Part shown: piece after piece, positions 17,144-25,518 of the stretch | Layout: each line of letters opens with the position of its first letter | Numbering within the stretch: position 1 is the stretch's first letter | Source of the DNA: Gymnopus androsaceus JB14 | Taxonomy: Eukaryota; Basidiomycota; Agaricomycetes; Agaricales; Omphalotaceae | Length of the DNA: 25,518 nucleotides | NCBI GenBank assembly: GCA_009733575.1 | Contig: ML770014.1 | Span: 1 to 25,518 of the forward strand | Direction: 5' to 3' | Notes under the pieces: generated by a model | Databases searched by the model: none | Told to the model about the DNA's origin: nothing | The model's input: the letters and a program-made list of their open reading frames with translations, nothing else | Translations under genes and position numbers: made by a program

Positions 17144-19506
17144 ATGTTCTATACAATCTCCATACTGTTTCTCTTTTCTTTAATTACTCTTCTCTCTCTA
17201 TTAGCACTACACCTCTCACGTCTCCGAGCCTCTATGATTGCGGTAATAGCTAGGTTGCATCCTTTCTTTGTGTCCGGCTGACTTTATCACACTGAAATCG
17301 CTTGGCACAGGGATATTCCCAAGCAAAGTTCCATCTTTGGTGCAGATTCTCTTCTGAACCGATTTATGCCTCCTATTTCCGGTGTTCTCCTTGGTATAGA
17401 CTACTCGTGGTTAAGCAAATACAAAAGTGCGTTGAGCAATCTCCAAAACAATATTTTCACTTTGTCATGTCCTGTCTATAGGGTACCAACAATGGAATGT
17501 TCACTTTACGGTGAATACGCATGATACCTACTTAGTATCAAAGGATCGACTCTCAATGTACATTGCAGATCTCGTTCTGGCCCGGAAGGATTTCTCTGTG
17601 GCTTGCAGATGCCAAAGCGATAAAAGTTTGCCTTCCCTTTACACGGATTCCCCACAGAATACTCACAACAGTATTTTTTGAACACAGGCAGTTTCTAGCT
17701 CCAGACGCAAGTTCCCAAAACCTGTTGATCTTTATGCTGTGTTAGAAGTCTTTGGTCCCAACATCATATCATCAGAAGATAGCGAGTGGAAGAAATTCAG
17801 GAAGATTTCTGGTGGCAGCTTTTTCCGATGTAATTTTTTTTCCAACACTACATGTCTCAAACCGATTGAGAGCAGATTTTCAGAGAAATACAAAGCTTGT
17901 GTGGGATTCAACATGTGATGTCATGACTACTCTGATGATAGGACCGTGGCGAGGTCAAACGTTGATATCTATCGAGCATGTAGACACACTTACCCTACAG
18001 GTATGACTGAATCTGTCGGCTTTAATTGAGATACAACTGAAGAATGTCTATAACAGATAGCATTGGTCTGTATTGGCGTCAGCCGGTGAGTCCCGCTTTA
18101 TATCATCAGAGCTCATCAACTCAATAATCAAAGCTTTCGGAAAACCGACGGAGAGGCATTGGAAGTAGCTCGCATCGAATGTCATTTAGAGATTCACTTC
18201 ATATGGTAGCCAGCAACATGTGGATAAAGCTAGGATTCCCTAGCTGGATGATCTATATACATCCACAGTATCGCTGCATCCTCCAAGCTTTCAATGAATT
18301 AGAAGTACGTTCATGATTCCCACTTGTTCACAATGTCTGAGACGTGTTGTCATTCTACTCAGCAATACATGATAGAAATGATAGCTGACCGGCGAGATGC
18401 GGGAAAGGGATCAACAAGCGATGATCTTTTTGGTTTACTATTGGCTGCTAATGAGGAGTACGACATCAATTCTCAAGTGAAGCTGAATGATAGAGAGCTC
18501 AGAGGTATGTCTTGCTAATTAGCAAGTTGCTATCAAATAACTCTACTAATGTTGTATCTTTGATAGGGAACCTGTTTGTCTTTCTTTTAGGGGGCCACGA
18601 GGTAAAAGCTATGGTTCCTTTCAGTAGAGTAACTTCAACTTGTTGCTCACAACTTATGGCCTCGCCCTTCGCTCTTTAGGGAAGTGCTCATACAATGAGT
18701 TTTATGTTTGGCCTGCTTGCTCTACATCAGGACATCCAGGATAAGCTCTACCAGAACATTACTCAAGTCCTGGGAAGTAGAGACCCAACGTATGAAGACA
18801 TCAAACACATTCCATATGCCATGGCCATAGTGAATGAGACCCTTCGCCTCTTTCCACCTGTGAACGTCATTCCCAAACGCAGTGCCGAAGATACGTCACT
18901 CATAGTCTGTAACAACGGCGTATCCACAACCATCCCAGTCCCAAAAGGAATGGATGTTTACATCGATACAGTGGGACTGCATTACAATCGTGAATTTTTC
19001 TTGTGTCTAGAAAACACCTCCTCAATAACTTTACGTTTCAGCACAGTACTGGCACGACCCCGAGAAATTCCATCCTGAAAGGTTCTTGGATGACTGGCCA
19101 CGGGATGCCTTTCTTCCATTTGGCTCTGGTGAGTCACTGCGGCAGTAAAATATTTTGTTTTCAGTTGATTGGCTTCTAATAGGTAGTCGGATGTGCATCG
19201 GAAGGAAGTATGTTTTGTTTGTCCTTCCCCCGTCTGTCAGATGCTGACCAGGCTTGTTTATCGGATGTATCAACAAGGTTTTTTGAAACGGAGGCTCTGG
19301 CGGTCTTACTCCTCACCATTAAATATTATAAGATAGTACCCAACTTGGAGGCTAAACATGATATTTTACAGGCCCGAAATATTCTCACTCTAACGCAAGT
19401 CGACGATTGTTATTTATTCCTATTCCTGAACGCTTACTTCCCGTCCTACAGTCCGGCCTCAAAGATTCCTCTCTTACTCCACCATCGCACAGTTTCGAAA
19501 CTTTGA
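17144..19506 (+). pseudogene. Fungal cytochrome P450, probably a pseudogene
   Basis: P450s are ER-anchored haem monooxygenases. Exon 1 (17144-17242) encodes a membrane anchor (MFYTISILFLFSLITLLSLL). Later exons give LWLADAKAIK, RKFPKPVDLYAVLEVFGPN, SEDSEWKKFRKIS, RNTKLVWDST, MSFRDSLHMVASN, QYMIEMIADRRDAGKG, the I-helix FLLGGHE/GSAHTMSF, the ExxR motif NETLRLFPPV (about 18831), the PERF region FHPERFLDDWPRDAFLPFG, and haem loop FGSGSRMCIGR with Cys at 19194-19196. About ten GT...AG introns are implied. Problems: one extra base near 17811-17815 between KIS and VAAFSD; an out-of-phase junction near 18087/18134; another frame break near 18170; and Gly-Ser where the I-helix usually has Thr-Thr. 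These argue for an inactive gene, though sequencing error or unusual splicing could explain some. Confidence 0.82.
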
Positions 19507-20467
19507 ACTTGAAGGCTGAGAATCCGTGGTATGGTAATTAAACCAACATCTGCCAAGCATTTCGGCAACAACAAGAGTTGGTGAAGGATGAATAAATATA
19601 CTACCGTCCATTAGTTCTCTCACCCCTCTATCTTGATTTAGTCCTATTTCTCACTGTCTTCGAGTCATGCATATTTTCTTATTTATTAATGAACACATAT
19701 CATTACGAGTATCGTATGTGTATACTCACAGAATCCAACCTTGAAAGAGTTCATTTGCAAAGCCTGACAGTGGGGTGCTATGCTAAGCATAAGGCATGAT
19801 GAATTCAACAAATGAGGTGCTTATGACAAATTTTTAGCACAATTTTCGCAAAGCTCGTTAAGCGATTTTGTTTGCAGCCAAATGTTCCAACAAAGGGACG
19901 TCGAACTGAGTTCAAGGCTCCACCTATTTTAATTTCAATAAAATCAATAATGAGCGTTTTTCGAAAAACTGTGCTACAAATTTCTAACACGGGAAACAAG
20001 TTACCGCAAGTTTGCCGGGGTTACTGTGAACTTAGAGAAAGCAAAAAAAAAATAGCCTAATCTGTAAGTTTTGGAGCTTATTGTAGAACTTATGCGAAAC
20101 TTACAGAAATGATCTATCAGATCTACCTTATTTGGAGATTTCTTTCTATAAACTTTGCATCAGTTGTTCAGTGAGGTTCCAAACTTACTGAAGTAATTTC
20201 CGCTTGTTTTCTGTAAATTCAAGGTAATCTTGGCCGACTGACGGTAACTTGCTTCCTGTGTAAGTGGGCCCATGGGAGACGATCCGAATCACAAACAACT
20301 CATCACCGCTAGTGCGTACATCTCGACATCTTACATCATCTTGTGCTAGTAGTACCACCACTCCTCGTAACCCCCGCTATTAACGCTTCACTACTGAACA
20401 CCGAAAATACAATTGATGTGCAACCGGTCGCGGATGAAGCTAGCGTTGATGAAGACTCATACTTTCA
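19507..20467. other. Intergenic region between the two P450 genes
   Basis: No gene was seen. The stretch 20075-20240 resembles 20820-20965 (shared AGCTTAT, GATTT, CAGTTGTT and GGTT words in order), forming diverged direct repeats on either side of a MITE. Around 19850-20060 the sequence is AT-rich with an A9 run. Confidence 0.45.
20075..20240 (+). repeat. Diverged direct repeat, copy 1
   Basis: It aligns by eye with 20820-20965. Blocks GAGCTTAT, ACTTACAGAAAT, TTTGGAGATTTCTTTC, CATCAGTTGTTCAGTGAGG and TTTCCG each recur in order with substitutions. It may be an old duplication or the remains of two related elements. Confidence 0.5.
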
Positions 20468-20661
20468 CATCAGCAAAACCTGTATTTTCGCTTAAGGTCT
20501 CCAGAGCTTAACAGCTGTCAATCAAGCTGTCAAGAGAGCTCCAGAGCTTGACAGCTGTCAATCAAGCTGTCAAACTTTTTCAGAGAGCTATTGGTACCCT
20601 TGCTCCAGAGATGCTCCAAAATGCATTGGTTTCTCCAGCAAAAATACAGGTTTTTCTGATG
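20468..20661. mobile_element. MITE, CATCAGCAAAACC family (194 bp, complete)
   Basis: The left end CATCAGCAAAACCTGTATTT and right end AAATACAGGTTTTTCTGATG are complementary with one mismatch over about 21 bp. The interior carries two copies of CTGTCAATCAAGCTGTCAA with GAGCTCCAGAGCTT words. ACTTTCA occurs just left of the element (20461-20467) and three bases right of it (20665-20671), a possible 7-8-bp target duplication that would fit hAT-type insertion. There is no coding capacity. Confidence 0.85.
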
Positions 20662-20819
20662 CAAACTTTCAAGATCTGGATCTTGGACACAATTTCCACA
20701 AAGGTTGTTCAGGAAGGAGTCCAGACAAGGTCCACACTGCATGCAGCAACTGATAACTTTTCTCAACAAATGGAAAACTTACATAGAACAGCCAAAATTT
20801 GCTGAAAACGGAAGTGTCC

Positions 20820-20965
20820 AAGCTTATGAAGGATTTTATACAAAACCTATGGAAATATACTACCGATTTTGGGAATTTATTTCCATAAGTTTTTCATACA
20901 GTTGTTTCATAAGGTTGAAACCTTTACGCCCTTTCCGGTTGATTTCCATAAGTTTTCAATTTGAG
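20820..20965 (+). repeat. Diverged direct repeat, copy 2
   Basis: This is the partner of 20075-20240, with AAGCTTATGAAGG, CTATGGAAATATAC, CATACAGTTGTTTCATAAGG and TTTCCGG blocks in the same order. It lies 300 bases upstream of the CYP51-like gene. Confidence 0.5.
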
Positions 20966-21269
20966 CGCTAGACTTATAAATTGCTGCGTGCAGTGCATCA
21001 CCAACAGGTGATCAACAGAAGTTTACATACTGCCCCTACGCTCCGCTCCCCCGATCAAATCTTGCTCAACTGTATGTAATTGTGCAGTTAAAAGTACTGA
21101 GACTCTTGTGATCGGTGACTGGAACAGTCTTGAACAGTGCCTTGATCAACCATTTTCGCGGTCCATTCGCTTGGAGCTCCCAGAGCTGATCTAACATGAC
21201 TTGGAAAATTGGCCCTGCTTCTTATAATAAGCTGTAGGAGATCACTAAGGACCATACTTCATTTTTGCC

Positions 21270-23049
21270 ATGTCCATTTCAAGTGTTTTATGGTACACAG
21301 CTTATCTCCTCTTCTTTGTGATTTTTGGGGTCATCTTCAACGTTCTTCATCAAATCGTAAGTTGACGATTGGGCCGCACTTGTATAGCTGGATTCAAATG
21401 TTATTACAGATACCAGCATCTCGACGTGGTAGTGCCCCGCCCGTCGTATTTCACATTCTTCCGGTCATAGGCTCTTCCATAGAGTTCGGCAGGAATCCCA
21501 CTCGGTTTCTTATCAAATATCGCGAGAAGGTACTCTATTTTGCTTTGCTGAAATGATACCCTGACAAGCAAACTTATTAGTATGGGGACGTCTTCACTTT
21601 TGTCATACTAGGTCAAAAACTCACCGCTGTTCTGGGTCCCAAAGGCAACAAATTTGTTATGGGCATGAAATCTGAAATATTCAACGCTGAAGACGCGTAC
21701 GGAGTAAGTCAACTGTTGTATTTAGAAACGGACTAACGGTATATAATGTTCTCAGAAATTCACAGCGCCAGTTTTTGGAAAAGACGTTGCATTTGATGTG
21801 CCCAACGAGGTATTCAAAGAGCAAAAACGATTCCTTTCGTTTGGTCTCTCCCATTCGAATTTCCGCACATACGTGGGAATAATTGATGAAGAAGTAACCA
21901 GTTATCTGAACACTCTTCTGACCGCCAAGGAAGTTGCTCAGGGGGACAATTGGAAATCATTTGACGCTTACAGTGTCCTTTCGACTCTCAACATTCTCGC
22001 AAGTTCTCGGACGCTGCACGGTAAAGAAGTGCGCGAGAGCATCCGCTCCGGAAGCAAGGTTGTTTCGTATTATGACGAACTGGATGGCAGTCTTGGCCCA
22101 TTGACGTTTGTGTTTCCCCATCTGCCTCTTCCTCAATACCGCCGAAGGGATCACGCTCAAAAGCAGTTGAGCGCATTTTACCTTGATATCATTCAGCGTC
22201 GCAAGGAGCGCTACAAGAAGATGAAGGATGCCCTCACGGATCCAGAGGAAGATTCGGATCTCATTTCCGCCCTTATGAAGCAGAGTTACCGCGATGGAAC
22301 ACCTCTACAGGATCATGTCATAGCGCATTTAATGATCGCACTGCTAATGGCGGGTCGTCACACGAGTGCGTCCACCGGGTCTTGGATTCTAGTCTATCTG
22401 GCTGTAAATCAGCCCGTCGCAGAAGATTTATACGCTGAGCAGGTGAAGTACTTCAGTTCACCCAATGGCATATTGCGTCCTCTTGTATATGACGATATCC
22501 GTACGCTCCCTCTGATGAACGCAGTCATAAAGGAGACCCTCCGACTTCAGCCTCCTATCCATAGCGTTTCTCGGATGGTCCGCCAAGACACACCCGTTCC
22601 TGCAGACTGCGGAGTGCTTCCGAAAGGGCAGATAATTATCCCAAAAGGACATGTAGTCACCGCATCTCAAGGCGTCAGTCAACTAGACAAGCAACTATGG
22701 GATGATGCGGAGAAGTGGAATCCGTACCGATGGCTACAAGGTGGGGATCACCATAATGCTGGAAAGCTTGAAAGCACCGATCTGGGTGCCTATCAACCTT
22801 TCGGAGGAGGCGGCCACCGATGTATCGGCGAACAAGTAAGTTCAAGTGATACATTTAAGCTGGACGAACCGCTTATTGTTCATAGTATGCAATCATGCAA
22901 TTGACGATCATGGTATCTTGTTTTATCCGTGCGTTCGAGATGCGGATTGATTCTGAGCCGAAACGAAAACAATTCGTGAGTTCTCAGCTCACATTTTGAG
23001 CCGTATATTTACAGCTTTTCCGGTAGACCACTGTAACTTTGCCGTCTAA
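21270..23049 (+). CDS. CYP51-like P450 (sterol 14-alpha-demethylase family)
   Basis: Family members remove the 14-alpha-methyl group of lanosterol or eburicol at the ER. Five exons join in phase: 21270-21356, 21410-21529, 21581-21703, 21756-22835 and 22886-22975, giving 500 residues. The last exon is uncertain; one candidate begins at 23015 and stops at 23047-23049. Exon 1 is a membrane anchor (LWYTAYLLFFVIFGVIF). CYP51 marks are AEDAY (about residue 105), PVFGKDVAFDVPN (115-127), FPHLPLPQYRRRD, the I-helix AGRHTSAS (309-316), ExxR in KETLRLQPP (369-377) and haem loop PFGGGGHRCIGEQ (Cys466). Two conserved positions differ: Phe123 replaces the usual Tyr (Tyr132 in Candida albicans) and Gly463 replaces the usual Arg (Arg467). 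The frame is otherwise intact. A diverged paralogue of ERG11 is the best reading, with a co-located ERG26-like gene downstream on the same strand. Confidence 0.9.
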
Positions 23050-23772
23050 TAGTAACATCTATTACAGACGACGATCATAACTTCATAGCTGGACTCGGAT
23101 TGGAAATTAACTTGAGCAATGGTATGCATCTAAGTAGGCGTATAATTATTGATGTTTCATTCCTGTACATTCCTGTATGTCACATGTATCGTGATTCAGC
23201 CCATCTGCAAACGGCAGGGTAGCTACCAGCACTACGCGACTCTACGCGAGCTACACTGCTTACGTAGACTAGCTACGGCGGTCTACAGAAGCTCGCGTAG
23301 CACTCGTAGCAGAAACTGCTTTCCAGATGCCTCCGTCCAACCGTCCCACAAACTTGTCCATCCAATTCGCTTAATTCTACGACTACTAAATACATTAGTA
23401 AAACAGTAGGAAAACACGTTATCGCATTTTTGTGCAGTAGGCTGTGCGGATATATATATAGAGGCCGAATGTGATCCATTGAATCGTTTACTGGGATGGC
23501 CAGCTGCATCCAGACCATAAGGTATAATATTAACATAATGAACTTCGCCCGATTCAAGGATACATTTGGAGAATAGTCCTGTCAGTGAATTTGGCATCAT
23601 TCTTCGAATTCCTCTACCAGTTTAATTGTGGGCGCTTGTCTACGGCCTGCCGACACAGCCTACCGATTAAGATTTCGGCTGACCTGCAGAAGGGCAATGT
23701 GTATACAAGGCTTTGATCTTTCGCCGCTCTTTCCCCCTCCTTCAGTTTGTTTCTTCGCCCTCAACTCTCAAC
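23050..23772. promoter_or_regulatory. CYP51-ERG26 intergenic region and probable ERG26 promoter
   Basis: It contains a GTAGC/CTACGCGAG palindrome cluster (23228-23310), a TATATATATAG tract near 23449 and a CT-rich tract (23722-23760) directly before the ERG26-like start, typical of fungal promoters. An alternative small exon (DDDHNFIAGLGLEINLSN at about 23069-23121) looks protein-like and might be the true CYP51 C-terminus, but it does not join in phase by a simple splice. Confidence 0.5.
23228..23310. repeat. CGCGTAG palindrome cluster
   Basis: CTACGCGAGCT (23242-23252) and AGCTCGCGTAG (23290-23300) form a perfect 11-bp stem. The loop holds a further CTACG/CGTAG pairing, and about ten GTAGC or GCTAC words occur in 85 bases. 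The sequence is more GC-rich than its surroundings. Confidence 0.85.
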
Positions 23773-24974
23773 ATGCCTGATATATATCTCGTGGTAGGAG
23801 GCAGCGGCTTGCTTGGGCGACATATCGCTAAACAGCTTCAAGACCGTGGAGATAATGTTTCAGTCCTCGACATTGTGCAACGCTATGACGATGTGCCTTT
23901 CTTCCACGGAGACATATGTGAAGAAGGCGTGGTTCTTTCTGTTCTTAAAAGGGTGTGTTCTCCACTCCTTTTTCCATGCTTGTTCTTAAATAATCCTTCA
24001 GACGGGTGCAACTTGTGTCATTCACACTGCGTCTCCCCAAGCAAAGACTGCCGGCCCCACGCTCTTTTGGAAGGTCAATGTCGATGGCACCAAGCTCATC
24101 ATAACGGCGTGCATCGAAGCAGGTGTCAAAAAGCTTGTTTATACGAGCTCTTCTGGCGTAGTTTTCGACGGCTCTGATCTTCAGAATGCTGACGAAAACT
24201 ATCCGTATGCCAAAAAGCCACTCGATGTTTACATGGAAACAAAAATTCAGGCTGAGAAGGCGATCATTGCAGCCAATGGGGTAAATGATCTCTCGACTGT
24301 AATTTTGAGACCATCTGGCATTTTCGGGCAAGTGCTTCATCGTTCCTTACCTTCAGCTGCCAACTCAATGGTGCCACTAGCCCGGGAGATCGTCAGCTTA
24401 TCGCCGGCCTTTATAACACATACTTGACAGGTCGCACAAACATTCAAATTGGCAACAACAAGAACCTCACCGACTGGACCCCCGTCGTGAATGTTGCTGA
24501 TGCGCACATCCTGGCTGCGGATAAATTGAGCAACCCGTACCCTTCCAACAGATCAGAGGTCGCTGGTCAAATTTTCTTTATCACCAATGATGATCCATGG
24601 TTCTTTTGGGATTTTACCAATGGAATTTGGAATCGTCTAGATGCATACTTCCCCGGCAAACGACAGCCGACTAAAAAGAGAATTATCCCTCGTTGGCTTG
24701 GAATGTGTTTGGGTGCTTTCTTCGAATTTGAGGCCTGGCTTCGGGGTAGGAAGCCATCAATGACTCGATTCACCATCACTTTTAGCTGTGCTAAGCGTTG
24801 GCATAATATCAGCAAGGCGAAAAAGGTGTTGGGGTATCAACCGCGATTATCAATCTCCGATGAAATGGATGCAGTGGTCAAGGTAAATTCCCATATATTG
24901 CTTAAGTGATCCAGTAACACTGAGAGGTTTTGTGACAGTGGTGGATGAGTTTGGATGAGTCTGAACGTCACTGA
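23773..24974 (+). CDS. ERG26-like sterol-4-alpha-carboxylate 3-dehydrogenase
   Basis: ERG26 enzymes oxidise the 3-hydroxyl of a 4-carboxysterol with NAD(P), releasing CO2 and removing a C4 carbon during sterol synthesis at the ER. Four exons join in phase: 23773-23952, 24002-24327, 24381-24882 and 24939-24974, giving 347 aa, the usual family length. The Rossmann motif GGSGLLG lies at residues 9-15. The 3-beta-HSD/SDR catalytic set is TSSSGV (108-113) and Tyr137-x-x-x-Lys141 in VYMETK. ILRPSGIFGPGD and WTPVVNVADAHILA are typical of the family. The C-terminus reads VLGYQP, then VVKWWMSLDESERH after the last intron. Intron 2 (24328-24380) is a GC-AG intron (GCAAGT...ACTAG); the others are GT-AG. 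All active-site residues are present, so it is likely functional. It follows the CYP51-like gene on the same strand. Whether it is the housekeeping copy or a cluster paralogue cannot be told from sequence alone. Confidence 0.94.
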
Positions 24975-25518
24975 GCAACAATACCAGATGGAAGGTTAGC
25001 TAAACTGTGGTTGGCAGCTGAAAGAGGAGCAGTACATGGTTATGCAGAGATTTGTCTATAATATTGTTTCCCTTTGTGTGTTTTTGGTGGAAGGTGCTGG
25101 TGTCTGGAGCCTTTGCCTTCACCCTTGAAATTTACAACATGTACAAATACCATCATATCAACTGTAAGTCTGACAGGTAACAGGCTAACAGCAATAGTGC
25201 TGTGTATAGAACTGGTTTTTTTAACTGTATTGGCCAGGCATCAACTGCAATCCCTGTGTCCTCTAAGCACGACCCACTAGCCTGAGGACACAATGAAATG
25301 CATTTTATTTCAACTCAGGAACTCAATGTCAAATTCCACTGAAGCACTGTTCTTTTTTTCACTGCATTGACCAGGCATCAACTGCACTCTCATTCATCAT
25401 TTAATGCTTCAAAAGGGGGATTATTCTTCCGAACAACCCTGTTGGAGGGGTTGTTCGCAAGTAACAACCCTCAAGACTCCGGACGTCACACCGGAGTCCC
25501 AGCGGGTCACACTAAGGT
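24975..25518. repeat. Hairpin-rich repeat region at the right edge
   Basis: No gene was seen. Two ~35-bp direct repeats (25217-25250 and 25354-25388) share CAGGCATCAACTGCA. Between them GTGTCCTC (25256-25263) pairs with GAGGACAC (25284-25291). At the very end GAACAACCC pairs with GGGTTGTTC (about 25434-25458) and ACTCCGG with CCGGAGT (about 25476-25497). The pattern suggests the start of another mobile element extending beyond the window. Confidence 0.6.

Noticed and set aside
21957..22682. Minus-strand frames opposite the CYP51-like gene
   Set aside because: They are antisense shadows of a long plus-strand exon with clear P450 motifs.
23283..23600. Minus-strand protein gene between CYP51- and ERG26-like genes
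   Set aside because: The frame runs through the palindromic GTAGC cluster, has no recognisable domain and overlaps an alternative frame of equal length, so it is likely chance.
23945..24340. Minus-strand 131-codon frame opposite ERG26
   Set aside because: It overlaps the conserved Rossmann and catalytic exons of the plus-strand gene and has no family features.

Overview
This window looks like a gene-poor, transposon-rich stretch of a basidiomycete genome, most likely an agaricomycete. The host-like genes have many short introns of about 43-66 bases with GT...AG ends. The transposons are of fungal kinds (Helitron, Tc1/mariner, hAT-like, LTR elements), and the recognisable genes are sterol-type P450s and an ERG26-like dehydrogenase. 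I cannot name the species from sequence alone.

Left part (about 1-11,600): a graveyard of nested mobile elements. One minus-strand Helitron Rep/helicase gene (about 8125 down to 357) has been hit repeatedly: by a 226-bp palindromic TA element (1029-1254); by a decayed Tc1-like element (about 1521-3745) that itself holds a 982-bp solo LTR with a CTCAA duplication; by an intact Tc1-like element with a 345-residue DD34E transposase (3883-5532); and by an 807-bp hAT-like element with an 8-bp duplication (6716-7522), which in turn holds a 257-bp MITE. At four of these sites, removing the insert plus one target-site copy restores an open frame, so the order of events can be read. Beyond the Helitron lie a broken copia-type gag gene containing a 322-bp foldback element, an 897-bp solo LTR with an ATCTC duplication, a degenerate telomere-like tract, hairpin-bearing 60-bp repeats and a tRNA-like pol III-type sequence.

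Middle (about 11,600-14,900): no recognisable intact gene. It holds tandem repeats (60 bp and 33 bp), TATA-type promoter-like sites, fragments of a recurrent MITE family and short coding remnants.

Right part (about 14,900-25,000): host-like genes. There is a minus-strand multi-exon membrane protein, a possible small minus-strand gene, a plus-strand P450 that appears to be a pseudogene, an apparently intact CYP51-like (lanosterol 14-alpha-demethylase family) P450 and an ERG26-like sterol-4-alpha-carboxylate 3-dehydrogenase. CYP51 and ERG26 act in sequential steps of sterol demethylation. Finding diverged relatives of both side by side with another P450 and a membrane protein, next to a transposon block, suggests a specialised sterol/triterpenoid-modifying locus rather than housekeeping ergosterol synthesis. 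That is inference. The CYP51-like protein carries Phe and Gly at two normally conserved active-site positions (Tyr and Arg).
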